Below are positions 37,394 through 47,863 of a stretch of DNA of 64,000 nt, one piece after another. The position numbers and the translations under genes were made by a program. The DNA lies in contig NZ_CP029797.1 of assembly GCF_003268595.1 (NCBI RefSeq), forward strand, positions 2,439,501-2,503,500, written 5' to 3'. Within the stretch, counting starts at the first letter, position 1. Each line of letters starts with the position of its first letter. This stretch comes from Paraliobacillus zengyii. GTDB taxonomy: Bacteria > Bacillota > Bacilli > Bacillales > Amphibacillaceae. The notes under the pieces are model-generated. The model was not told where the DNA came from. It ran no database searches and saw only the letters and a list, made by a program, of their open reading frames with translations.

Positions 37394-39736
37394 TCAAAAT
37401 TCTAAAATGGTTACACCACTTCCACCTTCATTCATACTACCTGCTCGTTGATTGCTAATATGTCGATGTTTTTTAGCAAATTCCTGCACACCTTTTCGAA
37501 GTGCACCTGTTCCTTTACCATGTATGATGGAAACGTTTGGATAACCTGCTAGAAGTGCATCATCTACATATTTTTCTAATTCTCTAAGTGCATCTTCATA
37601 ACGTTCACCACGTAAATCTAGTTCTGTTTTGACATGACTATTCGATCCTTTAACCGTGGCAATTGCTTTTTCTACAACTGGCTCTTCTCTTTTAATAAAT
37701 TGTAAATCTTTACGTTTGGCCTTAATCTTCATCATTCCAACTTGAATTTGATACTCATTTTTACCTGTTTTATCTATAACGGTTCCATTCTGATTTAACG
37801 TTGCTACTAGAACTTCATCTCCAACTTCTAATTCTGCCGTACTGTTAACTTGTTTAGTTGGTTTACCTGATTTTTTAGTAGACAAGTTTGGTTGGGCCTC
37901 ATCAAATAACTTACGTGCCTCAATCCACTCGTGTTCTTTTAGTGTTGCACCATGTTTCATCTCACGAATAGTAGCTACAATTTGTTCTGCTTCTTCACGT
38001 GCATTTTGTAATGCCTTTTCAGCCTTTTGCTCTGCTTTTTGATAAAGAGATTCCCGTTTTTGATCAAATAACTGCCATTGTTTTTCTAAGTCTTCTTTCA
38101 GTTGTTCTGATTCAGTTAAAACTTTTTCAGCTTCTTCATAATCCGACTCTGCATTACGTCTAGCTGTTTCAAGAGAAGCAATCATATTTTCTACACTAGT
38201 TGAATCAGTACCAATATGGCTTTTAGCAGAAACAATTACGTTCTCTCTCAAACCTAATCGACGTGAAATTTCAAACGCATTACTTCGTCCTGGTACACCA
38301 ATTAATAACCGATATGTTGGACGCAACGATTCGATATCAAATTCAACAGAGGCGTTGACTACACCATCTCTATTATAGCCATATGCTTTTAATTCAGGAT
38401 AGTGTGTTGTAGCGATAATCCGTGCATTACGACTTACGACGTCATCTAAGATTGCCATTGCCAAAGCAGCACCTTCTTGTGGATCTGTTCCAGCACCTAA
38501 CTCATCAAACAAAACTAAAGTCTTCTCATTGACATGCTCTAAAATATCTACAATATTTGTCATATGTGAAGAAAAAGTACTTAAACTTTGTTCAATTGAC
38601 TGCTCATCCCCGATATCAGCAAATACATCATGAAAGACAGCCAATTCGCAACCGTCAAGTGCTGGAACTTGTAAACCCGATTGTGCCATTAGTGTACACA
38701 GACCAACCATTTTTAACGTAACTGTTTTACCACCTGTATTTGGCCCTGTTATCACAATCGCATGATAGCTTTCACCTAATTCAACATCATTTGCAACCAC
38801 TTCATCATCACTCAAGAGTGGATGACGTGCTTGGTGCATTTTAATAATTCCTTGATCATTCATTTTTGGCATAGCAGCTCGCATCGATTGCCCTAATTTC
38901 GCTCTAGCAAAGATAAAGTCTAAAGAAGCTAATATTGTAACGTTTTGTCTTAAATATTCTTCATCTTCTGCAATCCTCATCGTTAACTCACGTAATATTC
39001 GTTCGACTTCTGTTTTCTCTTGGACTCTTGCTTCTTGGAGCTGATTATTCAACTCTACCACCGCTTGTGGCTCCATAAATAATGTTTGACCCGAAGATGA
39101 TTGGTCATGAACGATTCCACCAATAGCTCCCCGATACTCTTGTTTGACCGGTAACACATAGCGATCATTACGAATCGTCACAATCGCATCAGATAGCATT
39201 TTAGCTTTTGATTTCGTATAACTATCCAACCGATCTCTAACTCTGCTTTCATTTGTTCTGATTTTCGACCGCAGAGAACGCAATTGATCAGATGCAGCAT
39301 CCATTACATGTCCATTGTCATCAATACAATTTCTGATCTCACGTTCCAATTCACTTAGTGGTTCAATTTTTTCTACAAGTTCATTAATAATGAGTAGTTC
39401 CAAATCTTCAATTGATTCGATAAAACGACGCAGTGTTTTCCCACCATAAATGGTACCAGCGATATCTAAACATTCTTTTGGGTTTAATACACCACCAATT
39501 TCTGCTCGTTTAATACTTGGTTTTATATCAACAATTCCACCAAGCGGAACATTTCCATACAATCGCACAATACTAACCGCTTCATCTGTTTCGTCTTGTA
39601 AACGAAGTACTTCAGGTAAATTGGTAGATGGCTTCAAACGATTTGCACTTTCTTTCCCTAAAGAGGATGCGGCTTGATCCTTTAGCATCTGGATAATTCT
39701 ATCAAATTCTAAAACCTTAAATATTCGCGGGTTCAT
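37394..39736 (-). CDS. mutS2: Endonuclease MutS2
   Basis: A 780-residue MutS-family ATPase that limits homologous recombination and acts on stalled ribosomes in Bacillus. Core domain with Walker [13 protein letters not shown] near 330, Walker B region [14 protein letters not shown] near 405, a long coiled coil near 515-600, a KOW-like segment ([16 protein letters not shown]) near 635 and a C-terminal Smr nuclease domain with DLRG and [11 protein letters not shown]. There is no mismatch-recognition domain, as expected. ATG 39736 has AAAAGGAG. It follows polX by 15 bases. Confidence 0.97.
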   Translation of the reverse strand: MNPRIFKVLEFDRIIQMLKDQAASSLGKESANRLKPSTNLPEVLRLQDETDEAVSIVRLYGNVPLGGIVDIKPSIKRAEIGGVLNPKECLDIAGTIYGGKTLRRFIESIEDLELLIINELVEKIEPLSELEREIRNCIDDNGHVMDAASDQLRSLRSKIRTNESRVRDRLDSYTKSKAKMLSDAIVTIRNDRYVLPVKQEYRGAIGGIVHDQSSSGQTLFMEPQAVVELNNQLQEARVQEKTEVERILRELTMRIAEDEEYLRQNVTILASLDFIFARAKLGQSMRAAMPKMNDQGIIKMHQARHPLLSDDEVVANDVELGESYHAIVITGPNTGGKTVTLKMVGLCTLMAQSGLQVPALDGCELAVFHDVFADIGDEQSIEQSLSTFSSHMTNIVDILEHVNEKTLVLFDELGAGTDPQEGAALAMAILDDVVSRNARIIATTHYPELKAYGYNRDGVVNASVEFDIESLRPTYRLLIGVPGRSNAFEISRRLGLRENVIVSAKSHIGTDSTSVENMIASLETARRNAESDYEEAEKVLTESEQLKEDLEKQWQLFDQKRESLYQKAEQKAEKALQNAREEAEQIVATIREMKHGATLKEHEWIEARKLFDEAQPNLSTKKSGKPTKQVNSTAELEVGDEVLVATLNQNGTVIDKTGKNEYQIQVGMMKIKAKRKDLQFIKREEPVVEKAIATVKGSNSHVKTELDLRGERYEDALRELEKYVDDALLAGYPNVSIIHGKGTGALRKGVQEFAKKHRHISNQRAGSMNEGGSGVTILEF

Positions 39737-39751
39737 TATTTGTGACTCCTT

Positions 39752-41470
39752 TTAACGTTTACTTTGAAAAAGTTCAATTAGGTCATCCTTTGTCCAGGTA
39801 TTAACTACTGTTTCTGGTCTTAGCCAGCCTTTTTTAGCGACACGAACTCCCTCTTCCATGAAGGACAATGTTTTATAACTGTGCGCATCCGTGTTAATAG
39901 CAATTTTCACACCTTGTTCCTGTGCTATTTCAATCCATTTTGCTGATAAATCAAAACGATTCGGGTTTGCATTCAATTCTAGTATAGTATTTGTTTCTTT
40001 TGCTTTCGTAATCAATGCTTCTAGATTCACACGATAACCCTCTCTACGTCCAATAATACGTCCAGTTGGATGCGCAATAATGTTAACGTATGGGTTTTCA
40101 AGCGCTGTTGTTAATCGCTTCATAATTTCTTCTTCACTTTGATTGAAGCTAGAATGAATTGCACCAATAACGTAGTCCATTTCTTCTAAAAAGTCATCTG
40201 TAAAATCTAAAGAACCATCTGGACGAATGTCCATCTCCACTCCAGCAAAAATATGAATTTCGGGATATTCTTTCTTTAATCTTTCAATTTCTTCTCGCTG
40301 TTTACGCAAGCGTGTTTCATCAAGTCCATTTGCTACTTTTAAAAATTTGGAGTGATCCGTAATTGCTATATATTCATACTTACGCTCTATAGCCATTTTT
40401 ACCATTTCTTCTGCTGATTGAGCTCCATCGCTCCATGTTGTGTGCATGTGTAGATCGCCACGGATATCTTCTATTGAAATCAGTGAAACTTCTTGTTCGA
40501 ACGCTTCTAGTTCACCTCTATTTTGGCGAAGTTCCGGTGTGATATAATGCAAACCAAAATGTTTAAAAAAGGCCGCTTCTGTTTCAAATGTTTCAACCTC
40601 ACCCGTTTCGGTGTTTTCTACTCCATACTCACTTATTTTTTCTCCTTGCTGTTTTGCACGTTGACGTAATGCAACATTATGATCCTTTGATCCAGTAAAA
40701 TGATGAAGTGTAGTCGCAAAAGCTTCTGGTGCTACAATTCGAAAATCCACAGAAACATCAAAACGTTTCTCTAACACAACAGATACTTTTGTTTCTCCAG
40801 ATGCAATTACTTCCTTTATTAAATCAATCTGCAATAAGGCATCTCGAACCGCTAAAGGATCCTTACTTGCAATAATAAAATCAAGGTCTTTTACCGTTTC
40901 TCTCATGCGTCGGATACTTCCTGCCCTTGAAAAACGCTCAACTACTTCTAATTCATTTAAGTACGCTTCAATTTCATCTACGATTGGTAACATGAACGCA
41001 ATTGGCAAGCGTTCTGGTCTCGTTGAAGCCTCAGAAATTGCTTTCAGTATTTTTTCTGCTGTTTTTTGTCCAAATCCTTTTAAATTAGCAACAGCACCAC
41101 TTTCACATGCAGCTTTTAATGTAGCAGCATCAATTACTTCTAATTCTTTATAAAGCTTGGCAATTTTCTTTCCGCCTAATCCTGGTAGATCTAATAAGGG
41201 TACAAGTCCTTCTGGTACTTCTTTTTGTAACGTTTCAAGAGTCTCTGATTGTCCAGCTTCAATATACTCATCAATTACAGCAGCAGTCCCTTTCCCAATT
41301 CCGTTCATAGCAGTAAAGTTATCTATTTCAATTAATGATCGATCATCTGTTTCAAGTGCTTGAGCCGCCTTACGATAAGCTGCTATTTTAAATGGATTTT
41401 CTCCTTTTAACTCTAGATATACTGCAATTGTATCTAACAAACGGATTACATCTTTTTTATCAATTGTCAT
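39752..41470 (-). CDS. polX: DNA polymerase/3'-5' exonuclease PolX
   Basis: A 572-residue bacterial family X polymerase for base-excision repair gap filling. In order: HhH regions (MNGIGKGTAAVIDEYI near 50; LPGLGGKKIAKLY near 93), a Pol X core (AGSIRRMRETVKDLDFIIAS near 183) and a C-terminal PHP exonuclease with HMHTTWSDG near 343, HPTGRIIG and INTDAHS. All metal-binding His/Asp of the PHP domain appear intact. Gene order yshB-polX-mutS2 matches B. subtilis. Confidence 0.97.
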   Translation of the reverse strand: MTIDKKDVIRLLDTIAVYLELKGENPFKIAAYRKAAQALETDDRSLIEIDNFTAMNGIGKGTAAVIDEYIEAGQSETLETLQKEVPEGLVPLLDLPGLGGKKIAKLYKELEVIDAATLKAACESGAVANLKGFGQKTAEKILKAISEASTRPERLPIAFMLPIVDEIEAYLNELEVVERFSRAGSIRRMRETVKDLDFIIASKDPLAVRDALLQIDLIKEVIASGETKVSVVLEKRFDVSVDFRIVAPEAFATTLHHFTGSKDHNVALRQRAKQQGEKISEYGVENTETGEVETFETEAAFFKHFGLHYITPELRQNRGELEAFEQEVSLISIEDIRGDLHMHTTWSDGAQSAEEMVKMAIERKYEYIAITDHSKFLKVANGLDETRLRKQREEIERLKKEYPEIHIFAGVEMDIRPDGSLDFTDDFLEEMDYVIGAIHSSFNQSEEEIMKRLTTALENPYVNIIAHPTGRIIGRREGYRVNLEALITKAKETNTILELNANPNRFDLSAKWIEIAQEQGVKIAINTDAHSYKTLSFMEEGVRVAKKGWLRPETVVNTWTKDDLIELFQSKR

Positions 41471-41507
41471 TGTCTTTCCTCCGCGTCAATAGTTTTTATA
41501 ACCTGAG

Positions 41508-41540
41508 AAAACCCTTGCTATTATAATTCACAAGGGTTTT
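41508..41540 (-). terminator. Hairpin after the CvpA gene
   Basis: AAAACCCTTG pairs with CAAGGGTTTT around a 13-base A/T loop between the yshB stop and the polX start. Confidence 0.65.
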
Positions 41541-41564
41541 CAATATTCCATGTAATAAAATATT

Positions 41565-42119
41565 TCAATCACCGATAAGACCGATGACATGATCAAACCA
41601 CAATGTTTTGATTTGTGCTGATAAAACAGGCGTATTTTCAATGATAAAACCTGCTATTGATGATCCATCTATTGCTTGTTGTACAGATCCATTTGGTATC
41701 AATGCGGCTATGTATAAAATAACAAACAAAATGAAATACGTTTCAAGAAGACCAAATACTCCACCTAATAAACCATTGATCGAGTGTAGAATTGGTAATT
41801 CAGCGACAAAATCAAGCATTGAACTAATAATATTTAAAATAATTTTTGCTACGAAAAATATTATCGCAAACGCAATTGCATTATAAAACGCATTTTCTAA
41901 TGGCAAGGCTTCTAGAAACACAGCCCATGTTTCCCCTTCTGCTAAATCGGGGTATGGTATCCACATTTCTAATTTACTAGAAAGATTGTCGTAATACATC
42001 GCTGCAACGATAAATGCTACAATAAAACCAATTAAATGAAATGCTTGTAAAATAAACCCTCGTTTTAATCCTCTTAACACACCTAAAATAAGTAATCCAA
42101 TTAGTATAATATCTATCAT
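41565..42119 (-). CDS. yshB: CvpA family membrane protein YshB
   Basis: A 184-residue CvpA-type protein with four transmembrane helices (near 1-20, 28-45, 78-100 and 115-140). The GLKRGFILQAFHLIGFIVAF segment and PILHSINGLLGGVFGLLET are typical. Homologues affect envelope stress and, in E. coli, colicin V production. Its start lies seven bases beyond the zapA stop, so it is co-transcribed with zapA. Confidence 0.9.
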   Translation of the reverse strand: MIDIILIGLLILGVLRGLKRGFILQAFHLIGFIVAFIVAAMYYDNLSSKLEMWIPYPDLAEGETWAVFLEALPLENAFYNAIAFAIIFFVAKIILNIISSMLDFVAELPILHSINGLLGGVFGLLETYFILFVILYIAALIPNGSVQQAIDGSSIAGFIIENTPVLSAQIKTLWFDHVIGLIGD

Positions 42120-42126
42120 TATCTTT

Positions 42127-42387
42127 TTATTCCTCTTTCATTTGTATTGAACGTTGGAGTTCTTCGTACTTTTTTTCTAAATTCATGTAATCATTCATTG
42201 TATTTACTGCTGTTAATACAGCTAATTTAGTCGTATCTAGGCTTTTATTAGCTGCATGTATTTCGCGCATTTTTTCATCTACTAGAGTTGCCACCATTCG
42301 TACATGGTGGGCATTCGCTTTTCCCATTATCGTATATTGCTTACCATATATGTCAACTGTAGTACGTGTTTTATTTGTTTGGGACAC
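42127..42387 (-). CDS. zapA: Cell division protein ZapA
   Basis: An 86-residue FtsZ-ring-associated protein. N-terminal beta/alpha domain (TTVDIYGKQYTIMGKANAHHV) then a C-terminal coiled coil (MNDYMNLEKKYEELQRSIQM). GTG 42387 follows GGGGGGTATAATC and gives the usual ZapA length; the longer frame to 42450 adds an unsupported hydrophobic extension. Divergent from rnhC. Confidence 0.92.
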   Translation of the reverse strand: MSQTNKTRTTVDIYGKQYTIMGKANAHHVRMVATLVDEKMREIHAANKSLDTTKLAVLTAVNTMNDYMNLEKKYEELQRSIQMKEE

Positions 42388-42517
42388 GATTATACCCCCC
42401 TCACTTGTTTCAATTATTCCTAAATTTAATAGTAACATGAACACAATCATTTAGGAAACTATTCTCTTTCCATTATTTTTGTTATAATAGATATACTATG
42501 AATATAGAGGAGATCCT

Positions 42518-43450
42518 ATGGGACAAATTGTACTAACATTTTCGACAAAAAAAACTGAAGAAATGAAACAAGCGTATGAGTCTATGCTAAAACCAGCCCC
42601 TGAAGGTGCGCTTTTTGCAGCGACAACGCCTACTAGTTCCATTACCGCTTACGAATCAGGTAAAGTAATATTTGAAGGTGACAACCCTGAAACAGAAGCT
42701 GAAAAATGGGGCGATCCAGAAGCTTATGAAGAAGAAACAAAGAAGGCTAAGAAAAAGCCAAAGCATGGCTATGAACCTGATCCTGGTCTTTTCAATCAAT
42801 CACATATAGGTTCAGATGAGGCTGGAACCGGTGATTACTTTGGTCCAGTAACGGTTGGAGCAGTTTATGTTAAAGCTGAGCAGATGAACATGTTAAGAGA
42901 ATTAGGAGTAAAAGATTCTAAAAATTTAACAGATTCAGCCATTCAAACAATTGCTAAGAAATTACTTCAATTAGAAATCCCATACGCTCTTGTGATCTTA
43001 CATAATGAAAAGTACAATGAGCTTCAACAAAAAGGATGGACACAAGGGAAGATTAAGACAATGCTTCATCATCAAGCAGTTACCAATGTGCTTAAAAAAA
43101 TTGCACCTAAAGAACCTATGGGTATTTTAATTGACCAATTCTCACAACCTAGTGTTTACGAAAAGCATTTGCGGTCTGAACAAGCTACGTTACAAAATAA
43201 TGTTTACTTTCTAACGAAAGCAGAAAATCATTCCATTGCAGTGGCAGCAGGATCCATTCTTGCTCGAGCAAGTTTCGTCCAAGAAATCAACAAACTCTCA
43301 ACAGAAGCTAACATAACGTTACCTAAAGGTGCGTCTGCAAAAGTCGATAGCGTTGCAGCTACTATTTTAGAGCGTGGTGGACGAGAAGAACTTGAAAAAT
43401 ATAGTAAAATACATTTCGCCAACACTAAAAAAGCAGAAGCCTATCTTTAG
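42518..43450 (+). CDS. rnhC: Ribonuclease HIII
   Basis: Cleaves RNA in RNA-DNA hybrids. The 310 residues have the N-terminal TBP-like substrate-binding domain of RNase HIII (about 1-85) and the catalytic domain starting GSDEAGTGDYFGPV near 97 (D-E of the D-E-D-E set). LIDQFSQP and AVAAGSILARASF follow. ATG 42518 has ATAGAGGAG upstream; a TATAAT -10 lies near 42483. Confidence 0.96.
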   Translation: MGQIVLTFSTKKTEEMKQAYESMLKPAPEGALFAATTPTSSITAYESGKVIFEGDNPETEAEKWGDPEAYEEETKKAKKKPKHGYEPDPGLFNQSHIGSDEAGTGDYFGPVTVGAVYVKAEQMNMLRELGVKDSKNLTDSAIQTIAKKLLQLEIPYALVILHNEKYNELQQKGWTQGKIKTMLHHQAVTNVLKKIAPKEPMGILIDQFSQPSVYEKHLRSEQATLQNNVYFLTKAENHSIAVAAGSILARASFVQEINKLSTEANITLPKGASAKVDSVAATILERGGREELEKYSKIHFANTKKAEAYL

Positions 43451-43488
43451 GACACTGCTTTTATTTTTTTTCGAAAAGGATGGATTAT

Positions 43489-44373
43489 ATGGGACCGCTA
43501 TTGAGATATGGAGATACTATTGGGATCATTTCATGTTCAGATGGTAAACCTTCGGAATATGTAACTACTATGAAAAGCTTAGAAGACGTTTTGATAAAGT
43601 TGGGACTGAAAATTAAATTTGCTGAAACGATCTACCAAGTAGCCGACACACCATTTAGTGGTTCGCCCGAAAGACGTGGACAAGCATTAATGAACTTCTT
43701 TCGTGATCCAACTATTAAAGCAATATTTGATATTTCTGGTGGTGATTCGGCAAATCAAGTTTTACCTTACTTAGACTTTCCATTAATTACTGAGAATCCA
43801 AAACCATTTTTCGGTATAAGCGATTTATCTGTTTTACTTAATGGGCTCTATACACGTACTGGTATTTGTAATTATCATTTTAAAATTAGCACGTTAGTCG
43901 GCAAGCATTCGTTCGAGCAAATAGATCTTTTTAACCACCTATTTTTAAATGATCATCAATCTGCTAATCAATTTATAACGTTTCCTTACACCTTCTTACG
44001 CGGAAATTCGCTCAGCGGAACAGTAGTTGGTGGTAACATTAGATGTTTCTTAAAATTAGCAGGTACTCCTTATTTACCTAATCCAACCAACAAGCTATTA
44101 TTTCTTGAAAGCCTCGGTGGTGGATCAAATAGGACTGCTTCTTTATTAGCACAACTTGACCAAATTGGATATTTCAATCAATGTAACGGGGTATTATTAG
44201 GCACTTTCACGGAAATGGAATCTAAGCAGGCCCAACCAACAGTAGAAGAACTTGTTTTAGAAATTACAGATAAGTACCAACTGCCGATTGTAAAAACAAA
44301 TCAACTCGGACATGGATCTAATGGACATTGTTTACCTATAGGGGCTCACATTCATTTATCATTACCGGACTAA
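43489..44373 (+). CDS. LD-carboxypeptidase/MccF-like S66 peptidase
   Basis: A 294-residue S66-family serine peptidase. The nucleophile Ser lies in FFGISDLSVLL near 108; ESLGG near 205 and GHGSNGHCLP near the C-terminus supply Glu and His. Members trim L,D-peptide bonds in cell-wall peptides or inactivate microcin C-like compounds; the longer-loop variety seen here is closer to MccF/YocD-like members than to E. coli LdcA. ATG 43489 is 8 bases after AAAAGGA. Confidence 0.85.
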   Translation: MGPLLRYGDTIGIISCSDGKPSEYVTTMKSLEDVLIKLGLKIKFAETIYQVADTPFSGSPERRGQALMNFFRDPTIKAIFDISGGDSANQVLPYLDFPLITENPKPFFGISDLSVLLNGLYTRTGICNYHFKISTLVGKHSFEQIDLFNHLFLNDHQSANQFITFPYTFLRGNSLSGTVVGGNIRCFLKLAGTPYLPNPTNKLLFLESLGGGSNRTASLLAQLDQIGYFNQCNGVLLGTFTEMESKQAQPTVEELVLEITDKYQLPIVKTNQLGHGSNGHCLPIGAHIHLSLPD

Positions 44374-44443
44374 GTGTTTTTTTACCTGTAAACTATTACT
44401 TTGTGATCATTGGAGCATCTACTCTTGCTAAACTCTATTTAGT

Positions 44444-44710
44444 CTAATCGGTTTTATTATTGAGATATTTTCTGTATCTTATTTCATTAAAAAGCCAGCT
44501 TAAAACCCCATACATTAAACCAAATATCACCGAATTTAAAATATAATAAGATAGCATTTCAAACGTATCATTAGAGAAGTAATCTAATCCCAAGCTGATT
44601 AAAAAGAACAGAATACCGCCTAAAAGAACACCGTATAGGAGTATATACTTCCACTTACCCATTTTTCTTATCTTTTCCCATCTTTGCCATTGTGCCTCTT
44701 TATTGGCCAT
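44444..44710 (-). CDS. Small two-helix membrane protein, hypothetical
   Basis: 88 residues with a charged N-terminus (QWQRWEKIRKMGKWK), two hydrophobic helices (near 22-42 and 54-76) and a basic tail. I do not recognise the family. AAGGAT lies about 11 bases before ATG 44710. It sits in a cluster of small genes between the S66 peptidase and pheT. Confidence 0.6.
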   Translation of the reverse strand: MANKEAQWQRWEKIRKMGKWKYILLYGVLLGGILFFLISLGLDYFSNDTFEMLSYYILNSVIFGLMYGVLSWLFNEIRYRKYLNNKTD

Positions 44711-44751
44711 CCAAATTCACATCCTTCCTTATCACATGCTTTCGTTTATTT

Positions 44752-44952
44752 TTACAACTTTTCTTTTTCTTTTAGCAAAGTATCTAATTTCTCTTCAATT
44801 CTAGTTAAATCACTTTTTCTATTTATACTACTGATAAATAATTTTACAATAAGGATTATAAAAATTATAAAAACAATCATACCAATAAAACTAACTAAAG
44901 AAAATAGTATATCACCAGTGTTAAACCCACCTACTCCTATAGCTAAAAACAT
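44752..44952 (-). CDS. DUF4083-like small membrane protein
   Basis: 66 residues: a short Gly-rich N-terminus (MFLAIGVGGFNTGDILF), one helix near 18-42, then a charged coiled-coil tail (RIEEKLDTLLKEKE). This layout is that of DUF4083 proteins; function unknown. The start is ATG 44952 behind GGGAGGAAAA; the frame extends to 45000 without a ribosome site. Confidence 0.7.
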   Translation of the reverse strand: MFLAIGVGGFNTGDILFSLVSFIGMIVFIIFIILIVKLFISSINRKSDLTRIEEKLDTLLKEKEKL

Positions 44953-45121
44953 GTGGTTTTCCTCCCTTAAAAATATTGTTACTTCATTTATATCTTTCAA
45001 TCATATCTCTAATAATTATTTTAACATAATATAACATTTAGAATTAAATTAGTTCATTTTAAAAATTACATCTTATAAAGTGAAACAATCTGAACATATT
45101 AACAATTGAGGTGATGATTAA

Positions 45122-45322
45122 ATGGAACGAAATAATAAAGATCAGACTATACAAGAAGAAAAAAGTCGTGAACGCATAAGTGTAGACTCTGAGCTAACTA
45201 ATAATTTATTAGACATTGATAGAGAGCAACAGGGCGATTCTATAAATGAGCACAAAAATAGAGAAGCTGGCAATACTTTTATTGCAGATAAAGTGATTAA
45301 ACAAACATTTAACAATTCATAA
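45122..45322 (+). CDS. Small hydrophilic protein, hypothetical
   Basis: 66 residues, highly charged, Gln/Glu/Asn/Arg-rich, without Cys or hydrophobic core; likely intrinsically disordered. The family is not recognised. GAGGTGATG is well spaced before ATG 45122, and a strong terminator follows 18 bases after the stop, which supports a real gene. The composition is reminiscent of small spore proteins, but no SASP motif is present. Confidence 0.55.
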   Translation: MERNNKDQTIQEEKSRERISVDSELTNNLLDIDREQQGDSINEHKNREAGNTFIADKVIKQTFNNS

Positions 45323-45339
45323 AACAATTAAATAAAGTA

Positions 45340-45377
45340 AATCCGACAGTGTCTAAACAATTAGACACTGTCGGATT
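45340..45377. terminator. Bidirectional terminator between the 45.1-kb gene and pheT
   Basis: A perfect 17-base stem (AATCCGACAGTGTCTAA and its complement) with a four-base loop, shared by the convergent genes. Confidence 0.85.
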
Positions 45378-45424
45378 CTTATAGTGAATCTTAAAAAACT
45401 AATCGTATATTATTCTGAACGTAC

Positions 45425-47848
45425 TTATCCTCTTAATTCCGCTTGATGTTCTGCTTTTACAGCGGTTAATATTTCTTGATAAGAGTTCTCTACTTCCTCA
45501 TCTGTTAGCGTTCTCTCCGGATCAAGGTAAAGTAAATTGAATGCAATTGACTTCTTACCAGATTCTAGATTCTCTCCTTGATAGAGGTCAAATACGCGTA
45601 CTTCTTTGACTAAATCTCCTGCTGAAGCTTCTATTGTAGCTTGAATAGAACCTGCTGGTACATCTTGATCTACAACTAAAGCGATATCCCGTGAAACGGT
45701 TGGGAAACGTGGAATCTTCGCAAAGTTTGGTTCATCTATGTGAGCATCCATTACGTAATCCAAATCAATATCACATACATACGTATCTTTTAAATCGAAT
45801 TCCTGCTGCAAGCGTGGGTGAATTTGACCGATAAAACCAACTATTACATTATTTACTTTCACTTGTGCCGTTCTTCCTGGATGCATACCTTCGACCACCG
45901 CTTCTTCGAAAGTTGCGACAAGATTTAAACGATCAAGTAATCCCTCTAAAATACCTTTTACAAGATAAAAGTCGACTGATCTTTTTTCTTGTTGCCATGG
46001 ATGTGTTAGCCATTCACCTGTGATCGCAACTGTTGCTCTCAGTTTTTCTTCTGGTTGCTTTGTTACATTTTCCTCTTCTGATAGGAAAACAGAACCAACC
46101 TCATAATAACCTAGATTCACTTGTTTTCTCGCAATATTATACGAAAGAGAGTCAAGCATTTCAGGTAACATGCTCAAACGAAGTGTACTATGTTCTTCAC
46201 TCATTGGCATCGATAGCTTCACAGGTGTGAATCCTGCTTCCTTAATTTCAGGACTAACTAATAGTGTTGCACGTTCCTTCGTTGTTAGGGAGTACGTGAT
46301 AGCTTCCATCAATCCAGCGCTTTCGAAGTACTTCTTCACTTCACGTTTTACAGTTTGACGCTTGGTTAAGCCCCCAGCTAATGCTCCTTGAGGTAATGTA
46401 TAAGGTAATAAATCATACCCATAAATGCGTGCAATTTCTTCTAACATATCCTCAAAAATCGTGATATCTTGTCTCCGTGTGGGTACGTGAATAGTAAATG
46501 TCCCCTCGTTTTGGTCAAAAGAAAAGCCGAGCTTTCGGAGAATGTCTGCAATATCATCGACTGAGATATCTGTACCTAGACGATTATTCACACGGTTCGT
46601 TTCAATTACTACTTGTTTTTCTGATTTATCTAACTGATCAAACTCGACTACATCAGATAATACCTTCCCATTTGCATATTGACTTAGCAACTGGCAAGCT
46701 CGAAGTCCAGCACGTTTGACACGATTTGGATCAACACCTTTTTCAAAACGTGTACTAGATTCACTTCGCAATCCATGAAATTTGGAAGCTATGCGCACTG
46801 CTTTTGGATCAAAATACGCCGCTTCTAAAAGAACTGTTGTTGTTTCATCCGTTACTTCAGCGTTTGCCCCACCCATTACACCAGCAAGTGCTGTTGGTGT
46901 AGTGCCGTTTGTGATAACTAAATGGTCTGTTTTTAATGTGCGTTCTTTATCATCTAAAGTTTGTATGCTCTCATTTTCTTTTGCACGACGAACAATAATT
47001 TCGTTTGATCCAAACTGATCAAAGTCAAACGCATGTAAAGGTTGACCATATTCAAGTAAAACATAGTTTGTAATATCTACTACGTTGTTAATCGGTCGAA
47101 TACCAGCTGCAATTAAATAGTTTGACATCCATAATGGAGAAGGACCGACTTTAATATCCTTCACAACGAATGCACCATAATACGGATTTAACTCTGGTGC
47201 TTCGACTGTAACTTTAACTTGATCTGTCGCCTTTTCTGCAGTTGTTTCTACTGTCTCATCTGGCAGTTGCACTTGTACATCTAAAATTGCTGCTACTTCA
47301 TATGCAACACCAAGCATGCTTAATGCATCAGATCGATTCGGTGTTAATCCTAATTCTAAGATGGCATCGTCTAAATTCAATAAGGATGCCGCTTCTGTTC
47401 CTACTTCTACATCATCAGGAAAAACAAAAATACCATCTGCAATATCTTTCGGTACAAACTTCTCTTCTATCCCTAACTCTTGTAAAGAACAAATCATACC
47501 GTTAGATTCGACACCACGAAGTTTAGCTTTCTTAATTTTGAAATTGCCAGGTAACACAGCCCCTGGTTTTGCTACTGCAACTTTTTGTCCTTTTTCAATA
47601 TTTGGTGCACCACAAATGATTTGTAATGTTTCTTCTCCAACATTAACCTGACAAAGATTTAATTTATCAGCATTTGGATGTTTCTCACATTCTTCAACAT
47701 AACCAACAACAACATTTGTACTTTTCGCTGCTATATATTCAATTCCTTCTACTTCAATTCCTGTTTTTGTGATTTTATCTGCTAATGATTCAGGTGAAAT
47801 ATCTTCTAAATCAACATATTGTCTTAACCAATTGATTGATACGAGCAT
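45425..47848 (-). CDS. pheT: Phenylalanyl-tRNA synthetase beta subunit
   Basis: 807 residues in the standard order: N-terminal OB-fold tRNA-binding domain (CEKHPNADKLNLCQVNVG near 50), B3/B4 editing domain (LTPNRSDALSMLGVAYEVAAI near 170; PINNVVDITNYVLLEYGQPLHAFD), B5 domain, catalytic-like core and C-terminal anticodon-binding FDX-ACB domain (FPTVSRDIALVVDQDV near 720). It follows pheS by 15 bases and is controlled by the pheS T-box. Confidence 0.97.
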   Translation of the reverse strand: MLVSINWLRQYVDLEDISPESLADKITKTGIEVEGIEYIAAKSTNVVVGYVEECEKHPNADKLNLCQVNVGEETLQIICGAPNIEKGQKVAVAKPGAVLPGNFKIKKAKLRGVESNGMICSLQELGIEEKFVPKDIADGIFVFPDDVEVGTEAASLLNLDDAILELGLTPNRSDALSMLGVAYEVAAILDVQVQLPDETVETTAEKATDQVKVTVEAPELNPYYGAFVVKDIKVGPSPLWMSNYLIAAGIRPINNVVDITNYVLLEYGQPLHAFDFDQFGSNEIIVRRAKENESIQTLDDKERTLKTDHLVITNGTTPTALAGVMGGANAEVTDETTTVLLEAAYFDPKAVRIASKFHGLRSESSTRFEKGVDPNRVKRAGLRACQLLSQYANGKVLSDVVEFDQLDKSEKQVVIETNRVNNRLGTDISVDDIADILRKLGFSFDQNEGTFTIHVPTRRQDITIFEDMLEEIARIYGYDLLPYTLPQGALAGGLTKRQTVKREVKKYFESAGLMEAITYSLTTKERATLLVSPEIKEAGFTPVKLSMPMSEEHSTLRLSMLPEMLDSLSYNIARKQVNLGYYEVGSVFLSEEENVTKQPEEKLRATVAITGEWLTHPWQQEKRSVDFYLVKGILEGLLDRLNLVATFEEAVVEGMHPGRTAQVKVNNVIVGFIGQIHPRLQQEFDLKDTYVCDIDLDYVMDAHIDEPNFAKIPRFPTVSRDIALVVDQDVPAGSIQATIEASAGDLVKEVRVFDLYQGENLESGKKSIAFNLLYLDPERTLTDEEVENSYQEILTAVKAEHQAELRG

Positions 47849-47863
47849 GTTTATCCCTCCTAA

